Source: Pyrenula massariospora (lineage: Eukaryota > Ascomycota > Eurotiomycetes > Pyrenulales > Pyrenulaceae). Taken from it: DNA of 64,000 nucleotides. Shown here piece by piece: positions 1 to 12,099 of the stretch (its first letter is position 1; every line of letters starts with the position of its first letter). The stretch lies in assembly GCA_021030905.1 (NCBI GenBank), contig JAGFMI010000018.1:248001-312000 (forward strand), written 5' to 3'. Under the pieces are notes generated by a model. The model made no database searches. It had not been told where the DNA came from and saw nothing but the letters and a program-made list of their open reading frames with translations. The position numbers and the translations under genes are program-made.

Positions 1-199
1 GAAGGCTCAAGCAAACAAACCTTTGCCTCCCCGCTCGGCGGCGTCCTGCAACCTCCAGCGCGCTCCAGGTTTCCTCTAGAATCCCTTGCGAAGCGCCCTA
101 TTTCAGCCGAATTAATCTCCGACAGCTCTTTCGCTATCATCACGCGCGCAGAGGTATTATTTAATCTTGCTGTGATAATCCATCAACCGCCAGCAAAAA

Positions 200-1645
200 A
201 TGGCTGCAGCATCTAAGAAACGCAAAGCTCAAGACCTCGGCGACGACAAACTTTCCAAACCCACCAAGAAGACGAACAGCAACTCGACAAATGGCGTTCT
301 GTCGCCCGTTTCGCCAACCGCAACAGAAGACACATCCCATGATGCGGAGAACGGCCAGTCTTCGGCAACGATCCCGCAAGATGAAGAGATGCTTTTCAAG
401 GTGGAATGTCCTGCTTCGGCAAGCGCTTCAAAAAAGAAACAAAAGAATAAGATGGATAGATTCGGCCCTGTCACGGAAGATGGTGGGTTTCCAGATCTTG
501 CGATACAATACGCGGTACGGCCGGGCCGGGAATGGGAATCAATGAAGCAGTACCGAAACTTCATCGGTGAGTCATTCTAAAGTTCATTTACACGATTGAC
601 TTCCAAGTGCTGACACAATCAAGTTGGTGAACACAAATTCTCAATGGGCGATCATGTATACATCAACCATCAGCCCTTTGCGCCGCCTCAGAACACGAAT
701 AGTGATGACCTAGACTTTGACCGTGAAAACAATTGGATTGCCAAAGTCCTCGAAGTCCGCGCCAGAGACCCTCAACACGTCTACCTACGCGTGTTTTGGC
801 TCTACTGGCCTGAAGAAATGCCTAATGGTGGCCGTCGACCATACCATGGCGATCGTGAGGTTGTTATGAGTAATCATATGGAAATTGTAGACGCCATGAC
901 TGTGGCGGGTAAAGTCGAGGTGACACAATGGAAAGAAGAAGACGGCGAGGAGAATCTGGGGCAATTGTTCTGGCGGCAGAAGTACAATGTCAAAGGGGCG
1001 AAGCTGTCGGTGCGTTAGGCTCCTTAGAATAATATTCTTCGCTTCTCTCTTTTCTCTTATCTAATGCTTCCCCGTCAACATTCTTCTAACATAACAACAT
1101 AGGAACCCCGACGACACTGCATCTGCAACGACCACTACAACCCAGACACTACACTCCTTAAATGCCCCTCGCCCACGTGCGGAATCTGGCTTCACGAGGC
1201 CTGCTTGATCGAAGAAGTCCTCGCCAAGACATACAAGAACCTCGTTGAAAACGCCACCGTGGTGGCCAGCAAGGACGCCGACGCCGACCCAGAGGCCATC
1301 ACGGTCGACACCACTCCCAAAAAGCAAGGGAAGAAACGACTGTTCCCGATAGACAAGATAGCAGAACTAGGCAGCGCGGCAGGAGAAAAACTCGGGTTAA
1401 GCACAGGCAATAGCAAGAAGGGAAAAGGGAAGAAGGCCAGCGAGGAGACGGAAGTGAAGATACCGAGGGAGAATCGGCCATGGGAGGGGAAATTTACGGC
1501 GACAATTCGACAGAATGGCGAGGGGAGCAGCGTGGAGAATGCGAAGACGGGGACGTTTGAGATTACGGATGAGAGGGCGCAGGATCCGGAGACGTGGGAG
1601 GAGAAGGTGAGGTGTTTGAAATGCGATGCGCAGTTGGAGGCTTGA
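200..1645 (+). CDS. BAH-PHD domain chromatin protein (EPR-1-like)
   Basis: Three exons (200-566, 624-1009, 1103-1645) encode 431 residues. The N-terminus is Lys/Ser-rich and disordered. A BAH domain covers about residues 122-240 (GEHKFSMGDHVYI, VFWLYWPEEM, HMEIVDAMTVAG). Exon 3 opens a PHD-type zinc finger with ligands C257, C259, C272, C277, H282 and C285. The only candidate for the last Cys pair is CLKC (C422, C425), six residues from the C-terminus, so the finger seems split by a loop of about 136 residues that is Lys-rich and charged. BAH-PHD proteins read histone marks; Neurospora EPR-1 is a BAH-PHD effector of H3K27 methylation. A nuclear gene-silencing role is inferred from this architecture. 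The start is the first ATG of the long open frame. Both introns are short and rejoin the BAH and PHD frames exactly. The exact orthologue is uncertain. Confidence 0.85.
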
Positions 1646-2428
1646 AAAAATGTCGTCTTTGGGGATGGGGTGGAGCGGTGACGGGAATGGGGGGACGCGT
1701 AAGAAAAGGAGAGAAGAGGAGAAAGGATGAAAAGTGTGCTTGTCGGATGTGGCATTCGGCTTTGCTGTGAGACAAATACTCGACAACTAAACGGACCGGC
1801 GAGTGTACAAACGCCCAAGCATTTGTGTGCGTTAACTCGAGCCAACGCCTACATGAGACGCGACGGATATCCAGAAATCGACCGCACACAAAAATCAGAA
1901 TCAAAAAGCACGGCTCGACCATCTCGTCGTCAGAGAGAAAGGAAAACAACGAAAATACATTGAAAATCTCTCTTTATCATCTTCAGCTGCTGTGGTTATT
2001 AGACCCTAGAGCTGAAACCATTACAACCGATACCCTGAGTTTGTTTAAAATTATTTTGCCACTGTTTGAGTTTGCCATCTTTTTGCTTCCAGTACCTGAC
2101 TTTGTTATTTCGGGCTCTGCAGCGGGCGGGCGTTGCTCATCTGTCTGTGTGACTTTTGTCTTCTGAAAGTGCTAACTAGTTCTTGTTAAAACGTTATTGA
2201 GGTTGGCTTGCGTGCTTTTTTGAGAATCAGCGATGTCTTTTCTGCTTTTGACTTCCCCATTCTACAAAGGTGTGCGTGTTGGTGGCTGTTGTCCACTTTT
2301 GTTTTTTTTTCCCGCTCAGACAATAAAACGCCGAGATTTGTTCGATGTTTCAGCGTGCACAAAGCAAAGGGCGGGCTTCTTTGTTGTTACTGAGTATAGC
2401 ATGATGTTAGCATTGAGCTTAGTTTTAC

Positions 2429-2451
2429 AAAAAGAAAAGAAAAGAAAAAGA
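2429..2451. repeat. A/G purine tract (AAAAG-like units)
   Basis: A run of adenines and guanines made of AAAAG/AAAAAG-like units lies in the intergenic region. It is a simple low-complexity tract with no known function. Confidence 0.7.
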
Positions 2452-2691
2452 CTTACAACCACATACCTACGTAAGGGGGAGCAGCAGGACGCGTGAAGAA
2501 ACGAGGCGTGACCGGCTCCCACCAGCGCTCACGCGTGACTATCTTATCTAGATACAGGGAAACCTCGGTTCGAAAGCACGGGGCAGGGCTGGGCTGAGAG
2601 ATCTGCCGGTAACTAATGCTGTGTAACGCGAGCCATCTGGATGCCTTTTCTTTGATAAGATAGGTACCTTAGGTAGTTGCCTTGCAAAACC

Positions 2692-2715
2692 CACAGCCTA
2701 CAGCCTACAGCCTAC
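2692..2715. repeat. Short tandem repeat, unit ACAGCCT x3
   Basis: The heptamer ACAGCCT occurs three times head to tail and then degenerates into CCCACG. It is a minisatellite-like repeat in intergenic DNA. Confidence 0.75.
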
Positions 2716-3394
2716 CCACGCGACGCCTACGCGGTTATCATATGATATTTGCTCGCCACTGTCTATCTATCCACCTGTGTAGATGAGTAAAGTAACCTGG
2801 TTGAAAAAATTAAATCGATATAAACAAGTGATAGATAGAAGCAAGCCAGCGCGCTAAGCATTCTAGAACCGCCACAGCTAGGATTCGATTTTTGGCCCCC
2901 GTCCGCTCCGACTACTCTTCCTAATTTTTAGACGGACCTTAGTTCACAACACTATGGTTGTGCATTTCTGCCTGGCTAGAGCTGAAAGTAATACATACAG
3001 GCTCGTTCTATGGGATGTCACCAGTCCGTCTTTTTTGGTCGTCTTTTTACAGTTTCTTTTCTGAGAGTTGCTTGTTGAACGGGTTTTAGAAGTGTAAACA
3101 ATTGATGTGTTCTGCATGCCAGAAAGTTTCAAGAATATCCTCTGCTTATCCATATTTTCCAACAGTCTTAAGAAAGTTTTAACGCTCAGCATTCATTGAT
3201 TTTTCCGCGGAATTAAACTGGCTCAATAACGAGCCATTCCCAGGCCCCTTCAGGAATCTTATCTGTATCTTTTGATAAAATTTTCTCGCTCCTCCATCCC
3301 GCAAGATGTGCTACTCTCCCGACAGATAAAATCCGCTCCTAACTTTCGGTCTCCTCCACTTCGCCGCCCATTCGACTCTAAAACAATCCTACCC

Positions 3395-5575
3395 ATGCTC
3401 TGCTCCACCTGCTCCCTCGTCACCCTCAACCTCTCCCCAGAAACGCAAAAGTCCAAGCTCCGCACATGGAAACCCCCATCCACCCTCCGCGCGTCCGCCG
3501 AAAGCGGCTGCCAACTCTGCCAGCTTATCGCCTCTGATCTCGCCTCCGTCTGGGACCCCACCTCCGGTACGGCTGACTACTGCCGCAGCAAATGGGGTGA
3601 GGAGCTGTTCATGCGGGCCTTCGAGGAGAGTGAGATCGTCGTGTATCAGGTGACTGTGGGTGGGGAGCACAATCTCGTGTCGGAGTGTGAGGTTGATGTC
3701 AGCGGCAGAGAAGGATATACCCAAGGGCCAAGGGCATGGTCGAGAACGAGGGAGTTTGGCGGCATATTTGTGGAGAGCGGTATGTACCTTTCCCTTGCGG
3801 AAATACTGTAAAAGATCTTTAGCTCAAGGATCCATGGTGCAGACTCACCCCTAGCCTCCGATATCCCCGGGCGAACCTTTCCCATCAACCCGTCAAGAAA
3901 ATCCATGATCAGCCTCGCCAAAGACTGGTACATCTCCTGCACAACTACCCACCCCAGCTGCAGAGCCAGATTCTACACGCCGGCCGACTTCATGCCAAAG
4001 CGCGTCATCGCGCTCACGTCAACCGCCGACGAACAGATCTCAGCTCGCTTGGTCGTCGTTCCCGAGAAATTCGTCAAACCATACGCCGCCCTAAGCTACT
4101 GTTGGGGACCCGAACCGCAGTCCCTCCTCCTCACGCAGCAAACCCTTTTCCCCTTCTGCAGCAAAGATCATGGAATCCCACTTGAACAGCTCCCATCGAC
4201 GCTAAGGGACACCTGCGAACTCTGCACTGCTCTGGGAATCGAATATCTCTGGGTAGACAGCCTGTGCATCCTGCAAGACTCCAAGGAAGACTGGAGCCGA
4301 CAATCTGCGCACATGGGCGAGATTTATTCCCGGGCGGCGGTCACCGTCAAAGCCGGTGCTGGGCGCGACTGCCACTATGGGCTTTTTCGGTCTCGCGTAT
4401 GGACCTCAGAGGCTACTGCGAGGCTGAAATGCAAGGATTTCGAGACCGGCATGGAGGGAGAGTGCTCCGTTCGAGGTCGCTTGGAGAAGGGGGTCGGGGG
4501 TGCGGGAGGAGCGGGAAGTGATCCGATCCAGGGACGTGGGTGGGCATTTCAGGAGACGCTATTGTCGCCAAAGATTCTTACCTTTGGGAAGGCAGAGATG
4601 TGTTGGGAATGCCGCACGCTGTATCATACCGAGAGTGGGAGTATCCTCGAACCGATTCGGGGATTGAGCGACATATTCCCCCAAAAGATAAGGACAAGGC
4701 GGACATTTAGCGACACCAGTCGCAGCGTTATCGAGGAAATGTCAGCAAACGATAGTACGCGGAATCGAGACATAGATTTCCTCGACTTGTGGATGCAGCT
4801 TGTGAGGCAATACTCAAAGCGAAGCCTCACCCTCGAGAGAGATAAGCTGCCCGCACTGTCCGGGCTGGCATGGTTCTTCTCAACGGGCCTGGTTGATGAC
4901 AAAAACAGAGCCTATGTCGCTGGATTATGGGAATTGCATCTTCCGGCGGCGTTGTTGTGGTACCATAACCTTGCTCTCTACAGAAATGCTACGAGGCCGC
5001 GGGAATACCGTGCCCCTTCCTGGTCTTGGGCGTCGTTGGATTCGGACGACTTGTCTTGGTTCCAAATTGACGGGGTCGGGGAGAAATTGATTGCAAGAGT
5101 CAACGATTGCAGGATTACGCTTGCAGGACCGGATGAATTCGGCGAAGTTTTGGATGGCTTTCTGAGCATTTCGGGGCCCCTCAAAAGTGGTTGGCTGGTA
5201 CCGGATAATATGTGGACCGAAAGATTCGATTTCTGGGGTAACGACTGGAAAGAGAAGCTCAAGCAGCGGGCTCCGGGCAGAGTAGAGACATCGTTGGGGC
5301 GTGTTTGGCTTGATGTATACGATGATGACCTTGTATCCCCGTTAGGTGATGGGCAAATGCGAGCCAGCGAAGAACAGAGAGTGAGAGCTTGTCAATGCTT
5401 GAGAATCTCAACATACCAAGGTATATTGGTGGAAGAGATACCAACATTTCATAGAACAATGGCATCACAATGGACCGCGCCCGAATGGCGGCGCATCGGG
5501 CTCGTTAACTTTAACAAGGAGCGAGGGCCAGAATGGTGGAGAGATGCTGAGGAACAGCAGCTGACGATCCGTTGA
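3395..5575 (+). CDS. HET (heterokaryon incompatibility) domain protein
   Basis: Two exons (3395-3779, 3855-5575) encode 701 residues. The intron joins FVES to ASDIPGR without breaking the frame. The HET domain covers about residues 200-350: the core motif YAALSYCWG, then LPSTLRD, LGIEYLWVDSLCILQD and IYSRAAVTVKA. Later family-typical pieces are RGWAFQETLLSPKILTFG and the YRAPSWSWAS block near residue 510. The N-terminus carries a CSTC pair and a GCQLCQLI segment common in fungal HET proteins. HET domains trigger programmed cell death on non-self recognition or immunity-like signals in filamentous fungi. No NACHT, ankyrin or other partner domain is seen in the gene or next to it. The start is the ATG at 3395; the upstream open frame has only a TTG. 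Confidence 0.92.
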
Positions 5576-6505
5576 CGAGGATTCTGGGTCGAGGCTGGGT
5601 AACAGAAGTTGTGGTCGATTAGATTAATGGTAGGCGCTTGCTGGCACCAAGGATCAGATCGGCCATGACTTTTGCTCTCCAGCTTCGGGGTCCCGACCAG
5701 CCGAGCCAGACCTGTCGTCTTTCTGGCCAGTACATGCAGGTGGGAGCTTCCTGCCTCGAATGGCTCCACACGTCGTACCAGAGATACAGCCCTGAGTCGT
5801 TCCTACCAACCTTCGACTTTGAGCACGAGATGGAAAGAGCAGAGACATAGCACGAGGGCTGTTCCTGCCTGCTTACGACCGTGAGAAACAGAAATAGCAG
5901 AGTGACACCATCAAGACGACCCAATAGGTGGGATTGAGACTTGGATAAGGTAGGTAGGTAGGTAGGTACACAGACCACGCAAAGCGTTTTCAAGATCGCT
6001 CATCTTTCCTGTAGGCCAGGCTAGACTAATAACCTAATCGTCTTGACGTGCAGCAAGGAATCTCCATTTCACGCCTTTCCTCACGTGCTCCGTCTACCCT
6101 CCATATCAATCATTGAGCACCCTCGTACCATTGCCTCAAAATAGGCAAAGGCACCAACCAAATATTATTCCAGCCAAGGTATAGTAGAAAACGGAACCGC
6201 CAAGGAAGAAAGCAAGTTGTCACTATCGCTTGCGCTCAGACACCTCTCCAGATCAAGCTTGGAGTATCAGGATATCTGACAGCTATAGAATTGAAGTCTT
6301 GGAGATTAGAATGGTTTGATTAATGCAATAGGCGCCGGAAATGCCGCCAAACAGTCGAAAATGAAACAGTAGTCGGGGTATCTGATGAACTTTGAGAAAA
6401 ACAAATACGTTTCTACGTGTAAATTGCACTGTGCGTGCGATCATGGTACGCCGCGTGGGTGCATTCCAGTTGACGAGATCCTAGACGAGGGACTGACGCA
6501 GGCCC
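5576..6505. other. Convergent 3' intergenic region
   Basis: This lies between the 3' ends of the HET gene and the Msb1-like gene. A 124-residue minus frame at 5619-5993 has no recognisable domain and was not annotated. A GGTA microsatellite sits at 5949-5968. Nothing else is supported. Confidence 0.55.
5949..5968. repeat. (GGTA)5 microsatellite
   Basis: Five perfect head-to-tail copies of GGTA lie in intergenic DNA between two convergent genes. Confidence 0.9.
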
Positions 6506-9500
6506 TTAACGACGCGCATTCTCCATGTTGCCGGTGAGCTCAGCCACACGAGCTTTAATTCTGGCGACCCGAGACTCGATTGCTAGACGATGTTAGCCGC
6601 AATGTAAAGCTCGAGCTCTGATATAGACTCACTTTCTTCGCCGCTCGTCTCACCATCATCAGTCCTCTCCGTAGCTGCACGACTTTGCTCTTCACTCTGC
6701 CTTGCCGCACGTTCTGCGGCATTCTTACGAATCTGTGCCCAGCGGTCTTGAGGGGACACCTCGCGCGTAAGGTCTTCTGCATTTGCTGGAGGTGCTTCCT
6801 GATGCGTTGTAGTCTGCTGTAAGTCTTGAGGAGACTCATCTCTTTCTTCCTGAACTTCAGAAGGAATCTCTGATAAATGACCTGGATGCGGCGAGTCGGC
6901 CGGTACGAACGCAGGCTGATCTTCCAACGGTCCTTGATCAAACCTTGAAAATTCACGATCTGCATTCTCTTTCTCGTTGGTGCTTACACGGGAAAGCTGG
7001 TCATACTCTTCGTCTCGATCAGTCTTGGGACGACCGTCCGGGTAGGTGCTGGCATCTGCCTTATCCGGCGGGGGAGCAGCTTTCTCTGGCGCTGCCTTTG
7101 TCGTCGGTGTCGACGCAACAACAGGACTCTTAGTTTCAGGTACAGGTGCTTTGCGACGTGCACCAGATGTGGAGAAGCGGCTTGTCGGCGACTTGGCCTT
7201 GCTAGGAATGGCGGTCGACTCGGCTTTGGGCGGCGTCCGACCTTCGAGCGCAGCACGAGCAGCAGCAACAGCAGAATCTGCAGGAGGCGAGCCTGCAGTC
7301 GGTGAAACTGCCTGCTGTTTCCCATCAACTTTCTTTTTTCCGAATAGTTTGAATCCTCCAGGCCGTGGTTTCTTTTGAAGCTTTTTCTGTGGATCTCGGG
7401 AGCCATCTGCAGATGGTCGAGAGGTCCCTGGTGACTGTGTCGTTGTCTTCTCCAGAGCTTCCAACGTGGTACTATCTGAGGTGTTTGCTGGAGGCACTGC
7501 AGATGTTTCTGCGGGAGGAAGGGGAACCTTTGCGGCTTCGACGGCTTCGGTATTTTTTGGTTTGGCCTGATCCAGAGGAACTGCAGGCGGAGGCTGCATA
7601 GGTTCCTGCTTCTCACGAGCCGGTGGGTCAACCTCCCTTTGTGGGGTAGGTGCAGGCAGCGGTACCTCCTCAGGTTTGGGGCTGGGCGAAGGAGCTGGTT
7701 TTTGTGATTCTGGCTCCTTTGGGGGCGGTGGTAATTCTTGATTCTTGCGAGCAGGTGACACTGACCGATTTGAAAAAGCGGATGTGCTTCGATTGACTCC
7801 GTTGGGTGGAAGTGTGAGCATCTCAGTCGACCCACCTTTGCCGGCAAGATTGTCACCGAGATATCGAGCTCGTATCTCATTCTTGTCGTACTGACTGGTC
7901 CACTTCATGGCCTGGGATGCCTCGTTCATGATAACAGGCTGGAGCGTGAACACACTGGCAGTCTTGGTCGATACAGCATCATCGGCTCTGCCTCGTCTGG
8001 TGCCATTTGTTGCAAGTGATGTTGCAGTAGTCTCATCCTGCTGGCGCGATTTTTCCTGGAGTGCGGCCGCAGCTCTTTGAATTCTGGCATGCTGATCAGG
8101 GCCAATACTGGATTTGCTCATCGGAAAGCTACTGTCTTGGCTGTAAGGCTCCTCAATTAGAGCGTTCTTTTTCTTGTCCGATTTATGACGAGAAAGTTTG
8201 CCCCTCCTCGTTGAGAAGCCGAAAAACCCCTTCTTTTCGACAACGCGAGCCCCAGGTCCTGGTTCCGGTGCGGCACCTTTGACTTGTTCCTCCATAACCA
8301 ACCATTTCCCACCTGTTATCACCGTCTCAATCAGAGCACATCGACCGAAAACAGCTTTGCGAGAAGTCGGTTCCTCGGCTCCCAAGCTACTAATCCAAAC
8401 CCACCAAAAGGCGTCATCCAGGTCGAACGTATTTATACTTGCCAACTCTCCTGGCTCAAGGGGCGATTCCGTATTGAAGTTTCGCCTATGCGACTGCGAG
8501 CTTTGGACCCGGGTAGTGTGGATGGGAGGAAGCACCTTGTCAGGTGGTAGTAGAAGGGGGCCACCACTCTTGTTGCCATTTTCGTCGACAAACCCCGATG
8601 ACAGAAAGTCTGCCCATGAGGGTGTAGTCGGTCGACCAAGATCATGAGCCGAGTGCGACGTCTCTTGCAGTCGTGCGTTCCGTTTGGGGGCAAGCATAGA
8701 GCCATCAACGTCTTCGTCTGACTCCTCTCCCGTGCCACCAAAACCAATATCTTCAAAGCGAGACCATGATGCGTCCTTGAGACTGGTGGAAGCTTTCGAT
8801 GTAGAAATTGAAGATTGATTTGCGGAAGAGATGCATCTCAAGACTCGGCGGCATTCTTCAGTCAGAGCTTGGATGGGGTCATCATAGTTTGAGAAAGCTT
8901 GCAATGCTCGGTCGTCGTCTCGATACTCGAAATTCTTAGCCCTGTGTAGTAAAGCAAAGGGGGTCGGTGATACAGCATTAACAATCATGACAACCTTAGT
9001 GGTAGAGTTAAACATGAGGCTAGGGGCTTCTGGTGGATATTCTGTGGACTGAAGTAATTGCTGTAATGATAACGGCAGTGTCAAAATTCCTGTTGTAGAT
9101 CGTGAGGTCTCTGGAGACAGTGACCGAAGGTAAGCGAAGAATAAATGTGATGTCGCATCAGCAGCGCTACAAAAGATCAGCAGTGAAATAGAAATTAGCC
9201 AAGTTGTGTACCTTGCCCATGACCTGTATCCCACATCGAACCCTTTCCCCGAATTGATATGTTCGAAAGCCCACCATCCCGCATACCGTGATAGCTTGCG
9301 ACCGCCAAGTCCATTACTTTTGCCGTGCGCGGCAATTGCAGCCATCAAATCGAAGAAATCAAATATGATGGTTGTCCGCGAGTCTGAATCGACACTGATG
9401 GGTATGAAAGTGGAAAAAGCGTCTCTCGCAAAATGAGAATCTTAAAAAATTGTGTCAACTCTAGTTTTTTTTGAAGATTAGCATGAGCTTCTCTTACCAG

Positions 9501-10041
9501 ACTCGCCAACCTTAAAAAGTTCGTACGCGTCCCATGTAACAACACCGCCTTGAAGACGAGCCCAACACCATTTCAAAACGCTAGCCAATACCTGCTTGTA
9601 TATCAGCGCAAGGACGCTATGAAGTTGTATTCTCTCGTACCATAGGTTCTGCGAGACGAAGCTCCTGCGAAAGATATTGTCCCTGCATCTCTCGACCTGG
9701 CTCTGGATTGAAAAAATGACGGATAAAAGTTCGTGCCGCGCTGGGATCGGACGCCGGACGGAATGGGAGGAGGAGAAATGGAAGGTCGAGGGCTTGCATC
9801 AGATCTTGTCAATGATTGTGACCATCACGATTACGAGAAGGACAACCGTACCTCTTGCTTTCAACTCAGCTGTACAACCTGTGATGAGTGTCGCAACCTC
9901 CTCAGCGTCGACGCGAGTGCGGAGCCATGCATCCGTCCATGCAGGTTTTGGAGGGGCCGCCTGGCCATTCTGTGCGTTTTTCGCGCTCTTTTTGGATGTG
10001 GCACTCTCTTTGCCCTTGAATACCCGCTTGAAGAAAGGCAT
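6506..10041 (-). CDS. msb1: Msb1/Mug8 (DUF1708) family morphogenesis protein
   Basis: Six exons in coding order (10041-9852, 9804-9641, 9591-9498, 9440-9212, 9166-6633, 6582-6506) encode 1095 residues. The N-terminal 380 or so residues form the conserved Msb1-type domain, related to a RhoGAP fold: MPFFKRVFKGK, LPFLLLPFRPASDP, VLKWCWARLQGGVVTWDAYELFKVGE, IIFDFFDLMAAIAAHG, GLGGRKLSRYAGWWAFE and SAADATSHLFFAYLRSLSPE. The rest is low-complexity Pro/Ser/Lys-rich sequence, ending in a basic helical segment (ESRVARIKARVAEL). Budding-yeast Msb1 links Cdc42/Rho1 signalling to bud growth and wall synthesis at polarity sites; a similar role in hyphal tips is inferred. All five junctions keep the frame, and the 77-nt last exon replaces an early stop read inside the last intron. 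The first ATG starts the conserved N-terminus. Confidence 0.9.
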
Positions 10042-12099
10042 CGCCGCCTTTCGCTGTGCTCAAGTCGTCCGCAATGTTCAAGGCAGGAGCATTTGAGCAT
10101 GAATTGGAATGTGGAACAGTGGGAGAGGCGGTTGACGCTCGTGGTGGATGGGATCAAAGAGAGAAGATCGACTGAGGCCAAAAGTGATGATTGGTGTTCG
10201 GTAGATGGGCGAGTTAAATCAGTCTGTGACGCATAGAAAGGGCACGATCTTAATGCGGTCTTGCTATCGTCGCGGCGGGGAACAATCAGGGGCGGCCGCT
10301 GCAGGGAGACTTGGAATGAAGTCAGAACCTTTAGTCAAGCGTCCTGGTGAACATGAAGAAATCAATAATGGGAGTAACGGGCAACGAGTCGATCGTGGAA
10401 AAGGAGATCAAAAGAATGTGTCAGGGTTGTGATTGAATGAGAGTACAGGTAGTAGTGGAAGTGTTGGGCGCAGAAAACCGGGATGCATGATACACGCGCG
10501 AAGCAAGAAAAAAGGAGCGTGTTTCTGTGCCAAAGGCTGGCGTGGAGTGGGGACTCGGGGGGAGACCAGCGCAGCAGGGGAGCATTATTGGAGTCGTCGC
10601 TGGCACCCGCCTAGTGGCCGCAGAGAGAGGCTTCGCGCAGACTATCACCCACCGAGCCTGCCCCAAACGGTTAGGCAGCTCTAATGCGCCTGCAATTAGA
10701 ATTCCAGCGAATCGAGCCCACGAACTCCGCGACCGCTTGTTAAGCTTCCCCCCGAGTCCCCCGGGCGCAGGTACATTGAGCGACCCTGCAAACACGTGCC
10801 CAGCCAGGTACTATGTAGTCATTTTCCCAGCAATCACCGCATCATCTATGACAGAGACGAACGCGACAAATTTCACCCCCCAACCCCTTCAGCTCTGTCA
10901 ACCGCCTAGATTTGCCTCCAACACTCCTTGTCCATCACGATATCCGGACTCCGCTGCTGTACCACCGACGCCCCGGTCTGTCAAATGATGTCCGGGACCT
11001 CTTCTGCAAGCACATGTTCAGCCTGGTCGCGGAGACGAGGCTGTCACTGGGAAGGCTGCCACCGCTGTAATTTACTTGAGAAATGCTACCACCTCTCCTT
11101 TTATGTGTGCTTGGGAGCCACTCACACTTACTTTCCATTGCCCATGCTAAACCTGCAACGAATGATTCGTTCACCTTTCCAATCAAGGTCAATAAGATTC
11201 AAGTCTACCGATTCGCAGGGCTAGGTCTCGCTCGAGAGTTAACGCTATGCCGATAGCTGTCGATCATTGATTGAGGATCCGTGATTAACTCATCAATCAT
11301 GACCCTGCTCCCGTACGGATGGCTTGAAGGACTCTATCTACCAAAGGTCCAAAATTAACACGCGCTCGGAGCTCCTTACGGCTTCACTCGCACAGATCGC
11401 CTGCAGCGCCGCGGCCGCCTCGCATTGAGGACTTATGTTTATTATTTCATGGCAAGACCCTTCCAATTTCGATTCTTGTTTCCTATCCGAAACTCGCGAA
11501 TAATGCATGAATTCTAAAATGAAGGATTCGTCTCTTTTTCATCAGGTTGATCTGCCTTCGAAAGATTATGCATACCCCCCAAGAGTTGGACATATGGGGA
11601 CGCATCAATATATTTTTTGCAGTATGTCATCACGTGACTCTCGCAGATCACACCATGCCAAGGAGAGCTTAACTGATTGTCGTCGCTTACGCTTCCTCTA
11701 TGCTTTCTCCACCCCCGCAAAGATCTGGCTCATTGAATCATTGGATCACCGTGTCGAGACTTGCAACCGCCAGTCATTACTCACAATTCAGAGCGTCTTG
11801 CATGCCGCGAGCCTTGCCTTCTTTCGTGTTAGGATACGCCTCGATTTCCCAACTAAGCAGTCGTGAATGCTTGACTCAGCCGGCTGGGTCTGCCTCCGCA
11901 CATGCAAAATGTTGTCATTGCTTTCCTCATGGACATCATGGCACCTTGGAGAAGGTCACCTGCTACAAGAGGGCTACTTGTTCTTTCTTTCTCTGTCGAT
12001 AACCTTTTCCTTGGTTCTTCCTAGATCACTAACACTCATGTGCCGTCGAGCCTGAACAAACTTGCCTCCAGCATAGTTATTCATAATCCTCTCATCGCA
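10042..12099. other. Divergent intergenic region, about 2 kb
   Basis: This separates the divergent Msb1-like and tandem-repeat-protein genes, so it holds both promoters. Short open frames on both strands have no recognisable domains. A NotI-like GC-rich patch (GCCGCGGCCGC) lies near 11407-11420. No RNA gene or mobile element is seen. Confidence 0.55.

Larger units (their letters stand above)
1646..3394. other. Intergenic region, no gene supported
   Basis: I see no coding sequence supported by a recognisable protein or good splice structure. The stretch contains a T-rich run near 2295-2312, a purine tract near 2430-2450 and a three-copy 7-bp repeat near 2692-2715. The part just before 3395 must hold the promoter of the HET-domain gene. 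Confidence 0.6.

Noticed and set aside
1192-1845. 217-residue minus frame opposite the BAH-PHD gene
   Set aside because: It is a shadow of exon 3, with Ser/Pro/Phe-rich composition typical of antisense reading.
2563-2580. T-loop-like GGTTCGAAA suggesting a tRNA
   Set aside because: The flanking bases do not form a T stem, and no cloverleaf could be built around it.
5619-5993. 124-residue minus frame downstream of the HET gene
   Set aside because: No recognisable domain, and its N-terminus reads through the GGTA repeat.
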